A stretch of 64,000 nt of DNA, from NCBI RefSeq assembly GCF_958298935.1, contig NC_084936.1:6331501-6395500 (forward strand), written 5' to 3'. Both the position numbers and the translations under genes were made by a program. The number at the start of each line of letters is the position of its first letter. Position 1 is the first letter of the stretch. Below are positions 44,080 through 55,325 of the stretch, one piece after another. A model generated the notes under the pieces. It worked only from the letters and a program-made list of their open reading frames with translations, did no database searches and had not been told where the DNA came from. Source of the stretch: Phragmites australis. Lineage: Eukaryota > Streptophyta > Magnoliopsida > Poales > Poaceae.

Positions 44080-46110
44080 TGAACAAAACCACATCCTTTG
44101 CCAACAGGGATCTTAACATGGACTGCTTCCCCATAAGGGGTGAAAACTTGTTTCAACATATCTTCAGTGACATTGGGGTCAAGGCCACCAGCAAAAATCT
44201 GTGCTCAACAACAAAGACAGGTTATCAGTAACTAGTAAGAATAGTTGCTTGCACACAAGAAAGTAGCACAAAGACCGCACGGTGGTATTGCTAGGATCAT
44301 TGTCAGACTGAACTCCCTGAGCACTTGGTACTCTAAATAAAATACAAATAAAAAAGGCATAATGTAAGTTTACTGAACATAGAGAAAAAATGTCTCATCA
44401 TGCACATTATGAACTTCCACAGCTGTAAAACTCTGTTCGGTTCAATGCATTAATGCATATGCAGATATTCCATGCCATATTGTATTGCAAAAGAGCATTT
44501 TTCGGGCAATCTGATTCACAATAACTAGCTAACGGAATATAAACAACCACAGTACCAAGCACAAAGAATCACAACAAGCTGGTGAAAAAATGTGCTGAAA
44601 ATAATATACTCCTAATTAAATCCAACACCTACCAAACTCTATCTCCTAATCTAAATCAAATCCAACTCATACCAAACTTATCTCCTAATTAATTGGCAAG
44701 CTTGGATCTCCTACCGTAACATCTACTAAACTCGTGCTCCAATACCTCCGGAAATATTATTGTTCACGTCCGTAATAGATTTTATAAAAGATACATAAGG
44801 AAATAACTGGATTGTGGCAGGAAGGAAACGAGAGGAAAATGTTCATAACCTCGAGTAATAGATTTCATAAAAGATACAGAAGGAAATCACTGGATTTTAG
44901 CAGGAAGGGAGAAGACTAAGGCTGTGTTTGTTTGCTGCTTCTGAAACTGCTTCTGCTACTGGCAGAAGCCAGAAGCCAGAAGCCAGAACAAACAAGGTTC
45001 TGGAGAAGTGGCTTCTGGAGAAGCCAGAAGCCTGTTTCTGAGGAAAATGAACTAAAGCTGAGAAGCTCGCTGAGATGTGCTTCTCTGAGAAGCTATGCGC
45101 TGAGAAGCCAAAAATTTATTGCAGAAGCCAACAACCTATTTCCAAAAGCAGCTTTTCAAACAAGCCAAAAGCACAGCTTTTCAGAAAAGCTCAAAAGCAG
45201 AAGCTCAAACAAACACGGCCTAAGAAACAAAGTAGATGCCAAAAGGACCGAGATCAAATTTAGGACATAAACAATTAACACTGACCTAACAGAGGTCACG
45301 CATTACAGAAGCCATGCATTGCAGCTCAAGTCAGTTCCACGGCTCCTATATCAAGAGCCTGTTGGTATCCTGCTTCCAGACAACAGGAGTTTCATGAGTA
45401 TTTCAGAATCCTAATGTATCAATGATCAGAATTCAAGAACAAAATGCTGCAGAGCTGCTGACTTGTTCAAGAACTGCAACCAAGTTTCAATAAATTTGGA
45501 ACAAGTAGAGAAAACAAAACCACAGAAAACTAATCAAAGTAGCAAATGACAGCAAACACAACAATTATGAAACAAAATAGACACACGAAATAAGCTAGAA
45601 GTCAAATGCAATAAAATACAGCTAAAACAAGGTAAATTGAACTGGCATTCGGTTATTCCTCACCATTATCTTGAACTCCAGTAGCTTTCTTATTTGCAGC
45701 ACGTCCAATACACATAGGTCTTGAAGAACAGAGCATCCCATTCATTTCAACCATTGCACGAGAGTGCTCATTAGGATAATCAAATTTCACAAAGCCATAA
45801 CCCTTTGAGCGCATTGTCAGTTTGTCTGTTACAACTTTTGCACCCTTCAAAGAAGGGTAATGTACCCTAAAGGTCTCATGTAATATGTAGTCTGTAACTT
45901 CAGCAGCCAAGTCACCAACTAATATTATATAATCAGGGGGGTCATCACATTTTTCACCAGCAGAGACCCAATTCAATCGGAATGGCAACTCAACATTTGG
46001 CATCATTGTCCCATTTTATGTTTGAAGAACTCTTTCGGCAGCAGCATGGCTTACGAATTCAATAAGACCATGATACTGAAGTTGTCCAGTACACTTGTCA
46101 TCAAATTAGC
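44080..46110 (-). pseudogene. RBP45/47-like RNA-binding protein gene fragment (R3)
   Basis: Best copy of the fragment, minus strand. 46110-46010 is the end of RRM1 (DKCTGQLQYHGLIEFVSHAA) with a stop. 46006-45653 is open for 117 codons: MPNVELPFRLNWVSAGEKCD, RNP2-like IILVGDLA, KGYGFVKF, and the linker ATGVQDNGEE. 44200-44080 is RRM3: IFAGGLDPNVTEDMLKQVF, then GEAVHVKIPVGKGCGFVQY. A MITE sits in the gap between RRM2 and RRM3. No N-terminal exon or Gln-rich tail was found. It could still be transcribed, but it cannot encode a complete RBP45/47 protein from what is visible. Confidence 0.75.
44920..45220. mobile_element. Tourist-like (PIF/Harbinger) MITE with TAA target duplication
   Basis: 301 bp starting ggctgtgtttgtttg and ending caaacaaacacggcc, near-perfect terminal inverted repeats, flanked by TAA (44917-44919 and 45221-45223). 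R2 has the empty site with a single TAA at 30799-30801. The interior is agaagc-rich with further self-complementarity. The 112-codon ORF across it is incidental. Confidence 0.85.
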
Positions 46111-46114
46111 TTCA

Positions 46115-46710
46115 CAGATAGTACCTATAAATTCATGAGCAAAAAATAAAAGTTCAGCATGCTCCTATGCATAGAAGGCAAAAAACATTGGAGTGTAAAA
46201 TGTGCAATGATAACTATTGAGAATGGTGACAACACAAACACTCTAGAACTGAATCAGTAGAATAGTTAAAATTGAAATGCAACTGAACACTGCAAGCATC
46301 ATGGTGAGAGCAATTAGTACAATTATGTTTTAGCTAAACATGAAAATAAGTATACACGAGGAACAAACCCATTGAAACTACAAGCAAAAATCCCAATGAT
46401 CAGACAAAAACAAAATATTTAGAACAAGTGAAGTTGGCTTGTTGTATGTTAAAATACCCTCAAAACTGCAAACATAAGAACTGGGGAACCTTCTGAACAA
46501 AAAAAAAATAATGACCACCCTGAGACAACAAACAAATTATCAAACGAATGCCAAGAGCCATCCCATACACAACATATTAAGGGGAAATAAAATAAACCCA
46601 TAACTACCTAAACCTCATCACGCAATTAACCCATAATAAAAATAACAAATCTCTCAAAACTGCAGTACATCACGATATTCGAACCCATCGATGAATCTGG
46701 AGCAAAATCG
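46115..46710. other. Intron-like or 5' flank DNA of the RBP fragment
   Basis: AT-rich, directly upstream (minus sense) of an acceptor-like end at the RRM1 piece. No exon recognised. R2 lacks this DNA because the duplication homology ends there. Confidence 0.4.
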
Positions 46711-46720
46711 CAGGGAAAAT

Positions 46721-46849
46721 GCAAACGGGCTTGTAGCCCGGTGGCAAAGCCTCAGGGACAGGACGAGCTGGTCACGGGTTCGACCTCCAGCCTCGCACGC
46801 CCCTGGTCTCCAATGAATACCGTGCAGATGGGTTGCACTGTTAAAAAAT
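46721..46849 (+). mobile_element. tRNA-derived SINE
   Basis: About 129 bp with a Pol III A-box-like tagcccggtgg (46734-46744), a B-box-like gggttcgacc (46776-46785) and a short A-rich end (ttaaaaaa). It is flanked by direct repeats cagggaaaat at 46711-46720 and 46852-46861. I do not assign a family name. Confidence 0.75.
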
Positions 46850-46861
46850 CTCAGGGAAAAT

Positions 46862-47158
46862 ATGAAAACAGTGTTCAGCTACTCCAGATCATCTCCCTGG
46901 ACATCCCTTCCCACTGCCATAGCATCATACACATACATGAACAGAAAATTCTAAATCCACAATTCATACCTATAACATCATACCCAAACCCTAATGATTC
47001 TAATTCAGAGTTAATCATGTACATCATCGAACTGAAATGAATCTGAATTCACAATCAATACCGTATTGCATCAAACCCTATTCGCGCAACTAACCGACAT
47101 CTACAACAAGCGACATACAGATTCTGGAAGCAATACAATCATAAATGGACTCACCATC
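46862..47158. other. Intergenic between SINE and hAT copy 2
   Basis: AT-rich with no recognised feature. hAT homology begins abruptly at 47159. Confidence 0.35.
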
Positions 47159-47308
47159 GAATGTCTTGAAGAAATCTTGTGATTTTTGTTTTTTTTGCAT
47201 CGTTGTTCTTTGTTGTTTCTTCCAAATTCCAAACTTTGTTTTATTATTTGATTATTTGTAACACCAAATATTTGAATTATTTGTAGTGCTATTCGATATT
47301 GATAATGG

Positions 47309-49314
47309 ATGCTGGTGATCATGATGATACGTCCATCGATCATGATTTTTTTTCTTCAAGGACTCTCAGGGGTTTATGCCAACTTTGGTACTAGTGCTGC
47401 AGGTGAAGAAGGACCCGACAGTGAACTTCTAGTTGGTTCACATGCAGCAGCACCACCATCGTTAGGCTCTATAAGATCAATAGTCACTACTTCCAAAGTT
47501 TGGCAAGACTTCGAAAAGATCTACAGAGAGGAAGACGGGGTAAGGTTCAGGTATGCTAAGTGTTATATTTGTAAATATGAATTATTTGCAAAGTCCTCAG
47601 GTTGAACATGACACTTGAAGAGGCACGCCACAACTTAGAAGTGAAAGAGTGGAGCAGCCATCAAGCAGACGGTGCTACAGTACAACCCCAACGGCTCTGT
47701 TCTTCATTGGGAGTATGACTCTGCCAATGCTCGAAAAGAGCTATGCCACTTTATTGCAAGAGAGAATCTACCACTCAACATCGATGAGTCTGCTGCATTT
47801 GAATATTACATTAAGCAAGCTCATAATCCTAGGTTAACGCATGTTTCTAGATAGACAATTACTAGAGAGATAGTAAAAACTACAATGCGTGTCATAGCAA
47901 GCTTAAATAAATGTTGCAAACATGTACATTTTCAGTTGCTTTAACCTCGGATATATGGACAGGTAGGGCTAAAGAGGATTATCTTAGTGTGGCTGCTCAT
48001 TTTATTAATAATGATTGAAAACTAGAAAAAGAGAATAATAGGTTTTCGGATGATTGACAATACGCATACTAGTGAAAATATTGTTGAAAAAATATCTCAA
48101 GTAGTTGAAGACTTTGGACTCATAAATAAAATATTTTCTATCACTTTAGATAATACCGGTGTAAACTCTAGAGCAATGGATATTCTTATGCCGTTATTTA
48201 GTACATATGCTGAATCTTTCTTGTTACATCAACGTTATGCTTGTCATATTATCAATCTTATAGTAAATTCTGGTTTAAAGAGGTTGGAGTAATACCTAAA
48301 CGATTTTCGTACTATAATATCTTTTGTGAACTCCTCTAACCAACAAATTGTAGCATATAAACAGTATTGCGTTGCAATGGGTGTACGTCCATGTAAGTTT
48401 GCTATGAACATGCCGGTAAAGGTGGAACTCTACTTTCTTTATGCTAAAAAATATTCTACCATATAAGAGCACATTTGGTGTGTTTATTCATACACACTAT
48501 CATCAGCATGGGGTCTGATTTACTCACAAAAGCGCATTAGTATGTTGCCAAAAGGATACTTGAGTTTCTTGAATTTTTTTACGATGCAACGTTGAGTTTA
48601 TCAGGAGTTTATTATCCAACATCTTGTATAGTAGTGCATAATATTGTTGAGATTATAAACAGCTATGAAAATGGCAATCTTCTAAGAAATTGTGTAGTTC
48701 CTATAAAATCTAAAATTTTAAAATATTAGAAAGAAATTCCTTTATTGTATGCATTTGCCTTTATGTTACTAATATTCGTTCTAAGTTATTCGATGTTTAT
48801 AGTAAATATGAAACAAAGTATGCCAGAGTTCACCTACAACGACCTCCACTGGCACCCACAACAAGTAAGAAGACGACAACGTGGGGAAAAATAATTGGAG
48901 GGGGTTCTTCATCAAGAAGTTTAGACTCTTCATCACGATTGTCTACGAGCGCCGGAATTTCATCATCTGGAGGGGAGCTCACAACCTTCATCGATAGCAA
49001 CGCTATCAGTCACGAACAAGAAAATTTTAATATACTGCAATGGTGGCATAAGCACAAGATAAATTATCCAGTGCTTTCACAGTTAGCACGAGATTTGTTA
49101 ATTGTCCCCGTATCTACAATTTCTTCGAATGCTGACTTCAGTCTTACTAGATAATCAAAGAGAGAAGAACAAGCTCACAAGTGAGATGGTGGAAATACAC
49201 ATCATATTAAAAGATTGGGAACAAGCTGAAGCGCGAATGCAACAAACTGCAGAGAACACTGAGCTTGAAGATTCATTCAAAAATTTGTATCTAGATGTTG
49301 ATGAGAACGTGTAA
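47309..49314 (+). pseudogene. hAT transposase, copy 2, broken
   Basis: BED finger (VWQDFEKIYREEDG, CYICKYELFAKSSG, about 47490-47640), then broken frames: SVLHWEYDSANARKEL, FSITLDNTGVNSRAMD and RYACHIINLIVNSGLKR (48050-48292). The dimerisation region at 48990-49150 reads LQWWHKHKINYPVLSQLARD and IVPVSTISSNADFSLTR. The last piece is a decayed form of the usual S....E..FS motif. Stops at 47606, 47850 and elsewhere prove it inactive. Confidence 0.75.
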
Positions 49315-49544
49315 TTTTTGTTTTTCTAAGCTAGATTGTACTCTTTTTTTTTCTTTGCTAGAAAGTTTTTAATGAGGCAACCTATCAATAAAGCTCATTT
49401 TTAGAATTAAATATGTGTCCCTTTTATTTTTGATTTCTTTATTTTTTTCAAAAGTGACCCGCAACCACTCAAAGATTCACCTCTCTAGCTCTCACCCTCT
49501 TATTTCTGATTTCTTTTATTTTCTTAGAAAATGACCCGTCACCA

Positions 49545-49920
49545 CTCACCTCCTGTCTTAGCCTATAAATTTCCACCATCCTAATTCCTAGACTTCCAGA
49601 GTTCCAGTGAGGCAGTGATCACATCAGCCACCTATCTCTCTTTTTCTACTTTTTAGCCAAAGGCACTTGCCCACTTCAACAAATCAATTTCATATTTTCA
49701 TTAATGGATCAAGACGCCGATAACTCACGTGCATGGTCATTTGTATAGCAACATTTTGAAAAGGTCTTTAGAGAAATTAACGAGGAACAGGTAAAGTTTG
49801 CTAAGTGTAATATATGTAGCAATGAAATAAGTGTCAGGTCTACATATGGATCAGGGCACTTGAGGATGCATGTTAGATATTGCAAGCAAAATTCTAGGGT
49901 TTCTAATGAAACCATGTAAT
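49545..49920 (+). pseudogene. Second hAT leader and BED zinc-finger fragment, copy 2
   Basis: Equivalent of 12785-13200. From 49705 it reads MDQDADNSRAWSFV, stop, QHFEKVFREINEE, CNICSNEISVRSTYG and GHLRMHVRYCKQ, so the full C..C..H..H pattern of the BED finger is kept apart from one stop. Confidence 0.6.
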
Positions 49921-50069
49921 TTTTGGAGCATATGTTGTACTCTTTTTTCCTTCTAATAGAAAGGTTTTTAACGAGGCAACCAATCAATAAATCTCATGTG
50001 ATCTATTTTTAGTATCTATTTTTTAGAATTTTATAGCTATTATTTTTTATTTTTTCTATTTTTGGATCT

Positions 50070-50380
50070 CCTCCATGCCCCATTGCCTGTGCCCGTGGCT
50101 TGGCTTCACTCCACCCGTGACCCCTCCACCGTGCCACGTCTTGCCTCCGAGTTGCGCCGTGCCTCCGGCCCGGCCGGGCCGGCCACCAGGCTGTAATCGT
50201 GCCCGGCCGTCCTGGCACAGCACAATGGCTAACAGGTCGTGCTGTGGGCCGAGGGAGTGGCACGCGGGCTAGCACGGCACGACCCATCATACTAACCGGG
50301 CTTGTTGGGTCGGGCCGTAACTGGGCCATACCTAGATTGGCTCGTGCCGCGCCAGCCCGATAGGCCCATTTGGATAGCAT
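50070..50380. repeat. GC-rich gccgtgcc-type block, hAT copy 2 right flank
   Basis: Equivalent of 13340-13665. Long minus ORF 50506-50009 is compositional. Confidence 0.4.
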
Positions 50381-50383
50381 TAG

Positions 50384-50639
50384 AGGGTGATTGGTTGTCT
50401 GCATGAACGCATCCTGGCTTGGCGGATTTGTATAACCATAGAGAGAAGTGTGTTTGGTTACCCATATATACTGTTCAAGCCTAGCTCGATGGATGCAAAT
50501 GTACACCCGTAGTCTGGCCCAGGAGGGAAGCTTCCCTCTGTAACCTGGCTCGGCAGATGCAAGCTCCTTCGTAGCTCATGTAGGCGAACCCACTTGTCAA
50601 TGTCACAAAATCACCTTCATACGAGCAACCAATCAGAAT
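50384..50639. mobile_element. Possible small terminal-inverted-repeat element, copy 2
   Basis: Same 256-bp segment as 13669-13924 (agggtgattggttg ... caaccaatcagaat). Confidence 0.35.
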
Positions 50640-50689
50640 ATTAGCGCTTTCATTGTACCGAGGAGACTATCACATATATTCTTCTCTAC

Positions 50690-52410
50690 ATTCATGAGGT
50701 CAGTACAGTGATGAACGTCCAACTATTTCCAATAATCAAGCTCCCAGAGAATTGATTTCTTGTTCCACATTCTATTTTCATCACTCGTGGAGGATCATTT
50801 TCATTTTCCAAGGACAACATTGGTATCCTTAACCTTACCATAGACATCTTGCCCGCTGAAATGTCTTGGAGGTGACGCTTTCTCCCTTGTGCTGTCAAAC
50901 TGAGACTTCATTTTCCGGTACTGGTGGTTCCTTAGAAGGAAACATCAATGCCGCATATACACTATTTTCTTTGACTCATTCAACCACATACTCTCAGTGT
51001 CATCTAAGCATCGGGGGCAAGCTTCACCTTTTCCTTTACTCTGCTCTCACAAGTTACAAAGTGCTGGCAGATCATTGATGGTGACGAACAACATGGCATG
51101 TAGGGTGAAGTATTCTCGCTTTTACTGATCCCAAACATCAACGCCTTTAGACCAGAGTGCTTTAAGATCATCCACCAAAGGCCTGAGGTACACATCGATG
51201 TCGTTGCCAGGTTACCTCGGACCAGGAATTAAGGTCGATAACATAATGTATTTTTTCTTTTTACAAAGCCAAGGTGGAAGGTTGTAGATGCACAATACAA
51301 TATGCCAGATGCTATGTGAGGTACTCATGTTACTGAATGGATTTATGCCATCTGTGCTCATAGAAAACCTAATATTTCTTAATTCTTCAGCGAACCACCC
51401 AAATGTGGAATCAATGGTTCGCCATGGAGCTGAATCTGCGGGGTGCCATATCATTGCATCGTTCTTACAGCCCTCCTTATGCCACCGCAACAATTGGGAC
51501 TCCTTTTTGTTCTGGAACAAACTCTTCAAATGGGGAATTACAGGGAAATACCACATCACCTTTCTAGGAGGCCCTTTTCTCTTGTTGCCTTCCTCCACGT
51601 CGTCACCGTCATTTCTACGCTTGTATCGATGGGTTTCACAAATAGGACATTGATCTAGGTCTACATTCTCTCCACGAAACAGGACACAATCCTCCTTACA
51701 TGCATGTATTTTTTCTACATCTAATCCCAAAGGACAAACTATCTTCTTCGCGTCGTAGACAGTCTTGGGCACCTTGTTCCCCTTTGGTAGCATGTCCTTT
51801 AGCATATGCAATAATGCTTTGAAACTCCTATCAGACCAACGATGGGTTGCCTTCAATTGTAAAAGAGTAGGCACTGTAAACAATAGCGTGTATTTCTCCT
51901 TATAGCCAGGATAAAATGGTGTCTTCAAGTCTCGCACCAATTCCTAGAATTTGGCAAACTTACAATCACTATACTCGTCGTGCTGCTCAGCATCACATAC
52001 TATTTGGTCCACATTCTCCACAAAATACACATAGTCATCATTGAATCCTAATATGTATGCGTCCCTGAGATAATCATCCATATCACCGGCTGGCAGGAGT
52101 CCTTGATCCGTACGGTCGTCCGGGAGGACCTGATCCATTTTCTCTTCGTTAAGGCCTTCCTCGCCATGTTTGTTCCAAATGTGATATCTTTCTTTGAATC
52201 CACGCCTTAATAAGTGATCATACACATTGTCAGGTTTTGGGAACTTCTTCTAATTCTTGCAATCACAGCATGGACACCAAATTGTCGTTTTACCCCGACC
52301 TTCCATATCCTCCATCGCGACAATCAAGAAAGACTTCACCCCTCTTATGTACTCGTTACAAGTACGGCAATCAAGGTACATCCAATATTGGTCCACCATC
52401 TACAAATTGA
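50690..52410 (-). pseudogene. CACTA tnp2 transposase, uninterrupted copy, broken by stops
   Basis: From about 52400 on the minus strand: a Transposase-associated start (YWMYLDCRTCNEYIRGV), CPCCDC, HLLRRGFKERYHIWNKHG, DMDDYLRDAYILGFND. Then from 51940 an open frame of 242 codons of tnp2 core: ATHRWSDRSFKALLHMLKDM, CPLGLDVEKIHACKEDC, CPICETHRYK, STDGINPFSNMSTSHSIW and IYNLPPWLC. Then a decayed stretch to HCTDLMNVEKNICDSLLGT. Stops follow KN (52250) and KF (51946). The first copy is split by the LTR element. It cannot make an active transposase. Confidence 0.75.
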
Positions 52411-52564
52411 AAAAAATATTAATTCTAAATAGAAACGAGAGAGAAGATAGAGTAAGTATAAAAAGTTATAACTCAATTTAACTAAATTAAGTGTGTGCGT
52501 GTGTTCAAGTGATATTGAAGAGAACAATTAACATCCAAATATGATACATATTATCTATGGCAAA

Positions 52565-52830
52565 AGATCCTAGCTAATTTCTAATAGGCAAAGATAGGTT
52601 AGGACCTATCTGAGGATGTGTGGCCCGAGTAGGTTTCCATGCTCTTGTACGGTTCTGGACAAAATTTCGGCAGCACCTCCCCGCTGTTCTCCAAATACAC
52701 GTCTTGACAACGAGCCAAGAGGGTGTGTATTCGGAGAACAACAGGGAGATGCCACCAAAATTCTCTCTAGAACCAGATAAGAGCACATGAACCTACTACT
52801 CGGGCCATATATCCTCAAATTATCCAAAGT
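52565..52830. repeat. Conserved CACTA leader/subterminal segment, copy 3 of 3
   Basis: Same as 2830-3130 and 23527-23794. Here it is in its natural place between the tnp2 start and the CACTA terminus. Confidence 0.65.
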
Positions 52831-53179
52831 ATGTGGACAATTTGGGGCATATTCTTATAAATATGACGAGTTGCCAAGTCATATTTATAATCAAACACAC
52901 CTGAACGGGAATGTAGGTTACGCATGTACACTAATTAAGGGGGACAATCCACATATATCAAGATCTGGGAGAAGGAGCAAAATTTCTGATTCCAACTCAA
53001 ACCCTAGAATTCACCATGAATATATGAGCAAGAGGAGGAGGAGAGGGAGGAGGCAAACCTTCAAAGGCCAGGGATAGACACCAACTTCAAATCACCGAGA
53101 TTTGATTTGGCCTCAATAGAATCACTAACTTCAGCAACCGCGGCGAACAGACACTGTCTGGTCGTGCTGCTCGGTGAAT

Positions 53180-53790
53180 AAAATAACAGTAAACATCACC
53201 CATTAGTGACAGGTTATAAGGACACCCGTCACTAATGAGTGGCCCCGACAGGAAGTCGCCATGGCTACATTTAGTGACGGGTTATAAGGACACCGTCACT
53301 AATGACTTAACATTAGTGACGGATTATAAGGACACCTGTGACTAATTATTTAACATTAATGATGGGTGATAAGTATACCCATCACTAATGACACATTAGT
53401 GATGGATGAAAACTAAGACCCTATGACTTCTACAAGAAGAGATCGACTTTCAGAATAGAGGCATGCATGCAAATAGAGAGTACTTCAACATCTCATTCAA
53501 CATAACAAAACTAAACTTCGATGGACGACATCCTAAAGCACTAATGAGTAGGCTACATTTAGTGGCGTACCCGCCACTAATGACTAAATTATTAGCGACA
53601 GACATTAATGTGACTCGTCACTAATATCTTTAGTGACGGGTCGTTCGCTCATCGTCACTAATGAACCTTCATTAGTGACGGGTCGTGGCCAGGTCTTGGC
53701 CCAGGCCACATATTAGTGACAGCTCGACACTGGACCCGTCACTAATAGTGCGTTAGTGACGTGTACTAAGAAGCCGTCACTAATGACGTA
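53180..53790. repeat. CACTA subterminal repeats
   Basis: Many direct and inverted copies of ttagtgacgggt / acccgtcactaa across 600 bp, as expected for transposase-binding subterminal repeats of CACTA elements. Confidence 0.75.
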
Positions 53791-53809
53791 TCTCCTTTGA
53801 TGGTTTCTT

Positions 53810-53883
53810 ATGTAGTGGTCTGTTCTAAAACTGACAGTGACGGGATTTTGGAACCGATAGTGATCACACTTTTTATGGTAGTG
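53810..53883 (-). repeat. CACTA terminal inverted repeat end
   Basis: Minus strand begins cactaccataaaaagtg at 53883 and continues with tatcggttccaaaatcccgt. The plus-strand flank after it is aag. The matching opposite terminus was not found in the window. Confidence 0.65.
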
Positions 53884-55325
53884 AAGTGTGTATGTACGGG
53901 TGGTGGTGGTGGGGAGGTGGGGGTTGTTACTCTGGCTTATAAGCTTTGTCCGCCCAAGACGTAGTGCCAAGGACGAAAGCCCAAGAGAGGTTCTATGAAT
54001 ATTGTTCATCCCATAGGTCTATCGAGGCATGTCTCATATCTAAAAAAACAAAGTTTGTTGCATAATTCATGCATTCTCAATGGGCTAAGTTGTGTTTATG
54101 TTAGTTGCCCATGAGATTGGGAGTGTTCGTGATTTTCACTCTGTGAAAAACAGACAAAGGAGACACAAAATTAAAGACGGGTTGTAATATGACGCGTCAC
54201 TTATGATAATAATGATAGGTCATAGTTGTGATCCGTCACTTATTACCAGTCATAAGTGATGAGTCATCCTAGATCAATCATAAGTGGGGGTCAAGGTCAA
54301 GTTATAACCCGTCATTTCTTACCAATAGTAAGTGATGGGTCATTCTTACTAGTCATAAGTGACAGGTCAAGTTGTGACCCATCACTTATTATCAGCCATA
54401 AGTGACGAGTTATTCTTGATCGGTCATAAGTGACAGATCAAGTTGTGACCCATCACTTATGACCAACTCATTAGTGACCATTAATCAGTGACTAATTCTC
54501 AATGGGCTAAGTTGTCTGTATGTTAGTTGCCCATGAGGTTGGGAGTGTTTGTGATTTTGTCTTACATCCCTTGGTGATTTCTTACGCCAGAAGTATCTTC
54601 GCTGCTGTGGTTATTATCAGAGTATGTCCAGCAGTAAAATTTGTAACCACATCTGATTGGGCTCCCAAACAAAGGTACTGTAAACTCCATGCTAGGTGCA
54701 CCATAAAAAGATGGATCTCATAGAGGAACAGGAGTCACTCTGTGAAAAATGAAACAACGACCAGCGAATAAGAATTCAGAATCGGCACTTCTGCACTTAA
54801 AGATTTATTCCCTGCAGTTTATAATAGAAGTTTAGGTCTCCTAGTAGACTTGCCCAAAAGTGCTATGTAGAACTTTTAGATACATTTTGGCTCAGGAGAC
54901 CTCCAAGCAATTAGCGCAAGGAGTGGCATGACGTGGCAGAGGTTTAGGGCCTGTCAGTGCGACAACATAACTTTCAAAGTCAGAGGGGCTGCACTGTGTA
55001 GCCCAGTGTAACATGCTGTGCTTTCATAATTTTCTTGAAAAATAGGAGGGGCAGACAGCCCCGATTTATCTTAAGAAGGTGACAAATACCCGATGCAATA
55101 TTTAATCAAAACTGATACAAGATGCTAACATTCACAATGAACTCAACAGGGCAGATGTTAGCTTGGGACCTACACTTTTCCATGGAACACTATCTTATTC
55201 AAATTGTACATGATATTATGTTACATAGCGAGTGATCTTTTGTTACATATTGCAATCCTGAAACAATAAATATAATGAAAAAATGAATGCTAAATATTTT
55301 TTCTTAAGATTACAACATCATCAAT
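53884..55325. other. Intergenic between CACTA terminus and GLP gene 4
   Basis: Contains the repeat block at 54071-54560 and otherwise unassigned DNA. Short ORFs (for example 54520-54723) have no recognisable domain. Confidence 0.4.
54071..54560. repeat. Direct repeat flanking a block of cataagtgacgggt repeats
   Basis: About 65 bp (attctcaatgggctaagttg ...) at 54071-54142 recurs at 54495-54560. Between them lie about six direct/inverted copies of tcataagtgacgggtcaa / gtgacccatcactta. The inner block looks like a MITE or CACTA subterminal fragment. The outer direct repeat may be a local duplication. Confidence 0.5.

Larger units (their letters stand above)
38750..44760. repeat. Segmental duplication unit R3 (contains GLP gene 3)
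   Basis: Third full copy, collinear with R1 and R2. It extends through the RBP45/47 fragment to about 46110. Confidence 0.85.
47159..50383 (+). mobile_element. hAT (Ac-like) transposon remnant, copy 2
   Basis: Collinear with 11021-13668. It lacks the left GC-rich end and promoter present in copy 1, but keeps the C-terminal transposase region (48850-49530) that copy 1 lost. It includes the second BED-finger leader (49550-49920) and the right GC-rich block (50070-50380). Confidence 0.7.
50640..53883 (-). mobile_element. CACTA element remnant B, copy 2, with one terminus
   Basis: On the minus strand: terminal cactaccataaaaagtg (53883 downward), subterminal repeats to about 53180, the conserved leader segment (52830-52565), then tnp2 (52410-50690). 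It ends abruptly at the 256-bp element near 50640. The other terminus is not in this block. Confidence 0.75.

Noticed and set aside
44932..45270. 112-codon Lys/Ser-rich ORF
   Set aside because: It lies across a MITE with clear inverted repeats and an empty site in R2.
50009..50506. 165-codon minus ORF near the hAT right end
   Set aside because: GC-rich hAT subterminal DNA plus the 256-bp element. The counterpart at 13.3-13.7 kb is not open in the same frame.
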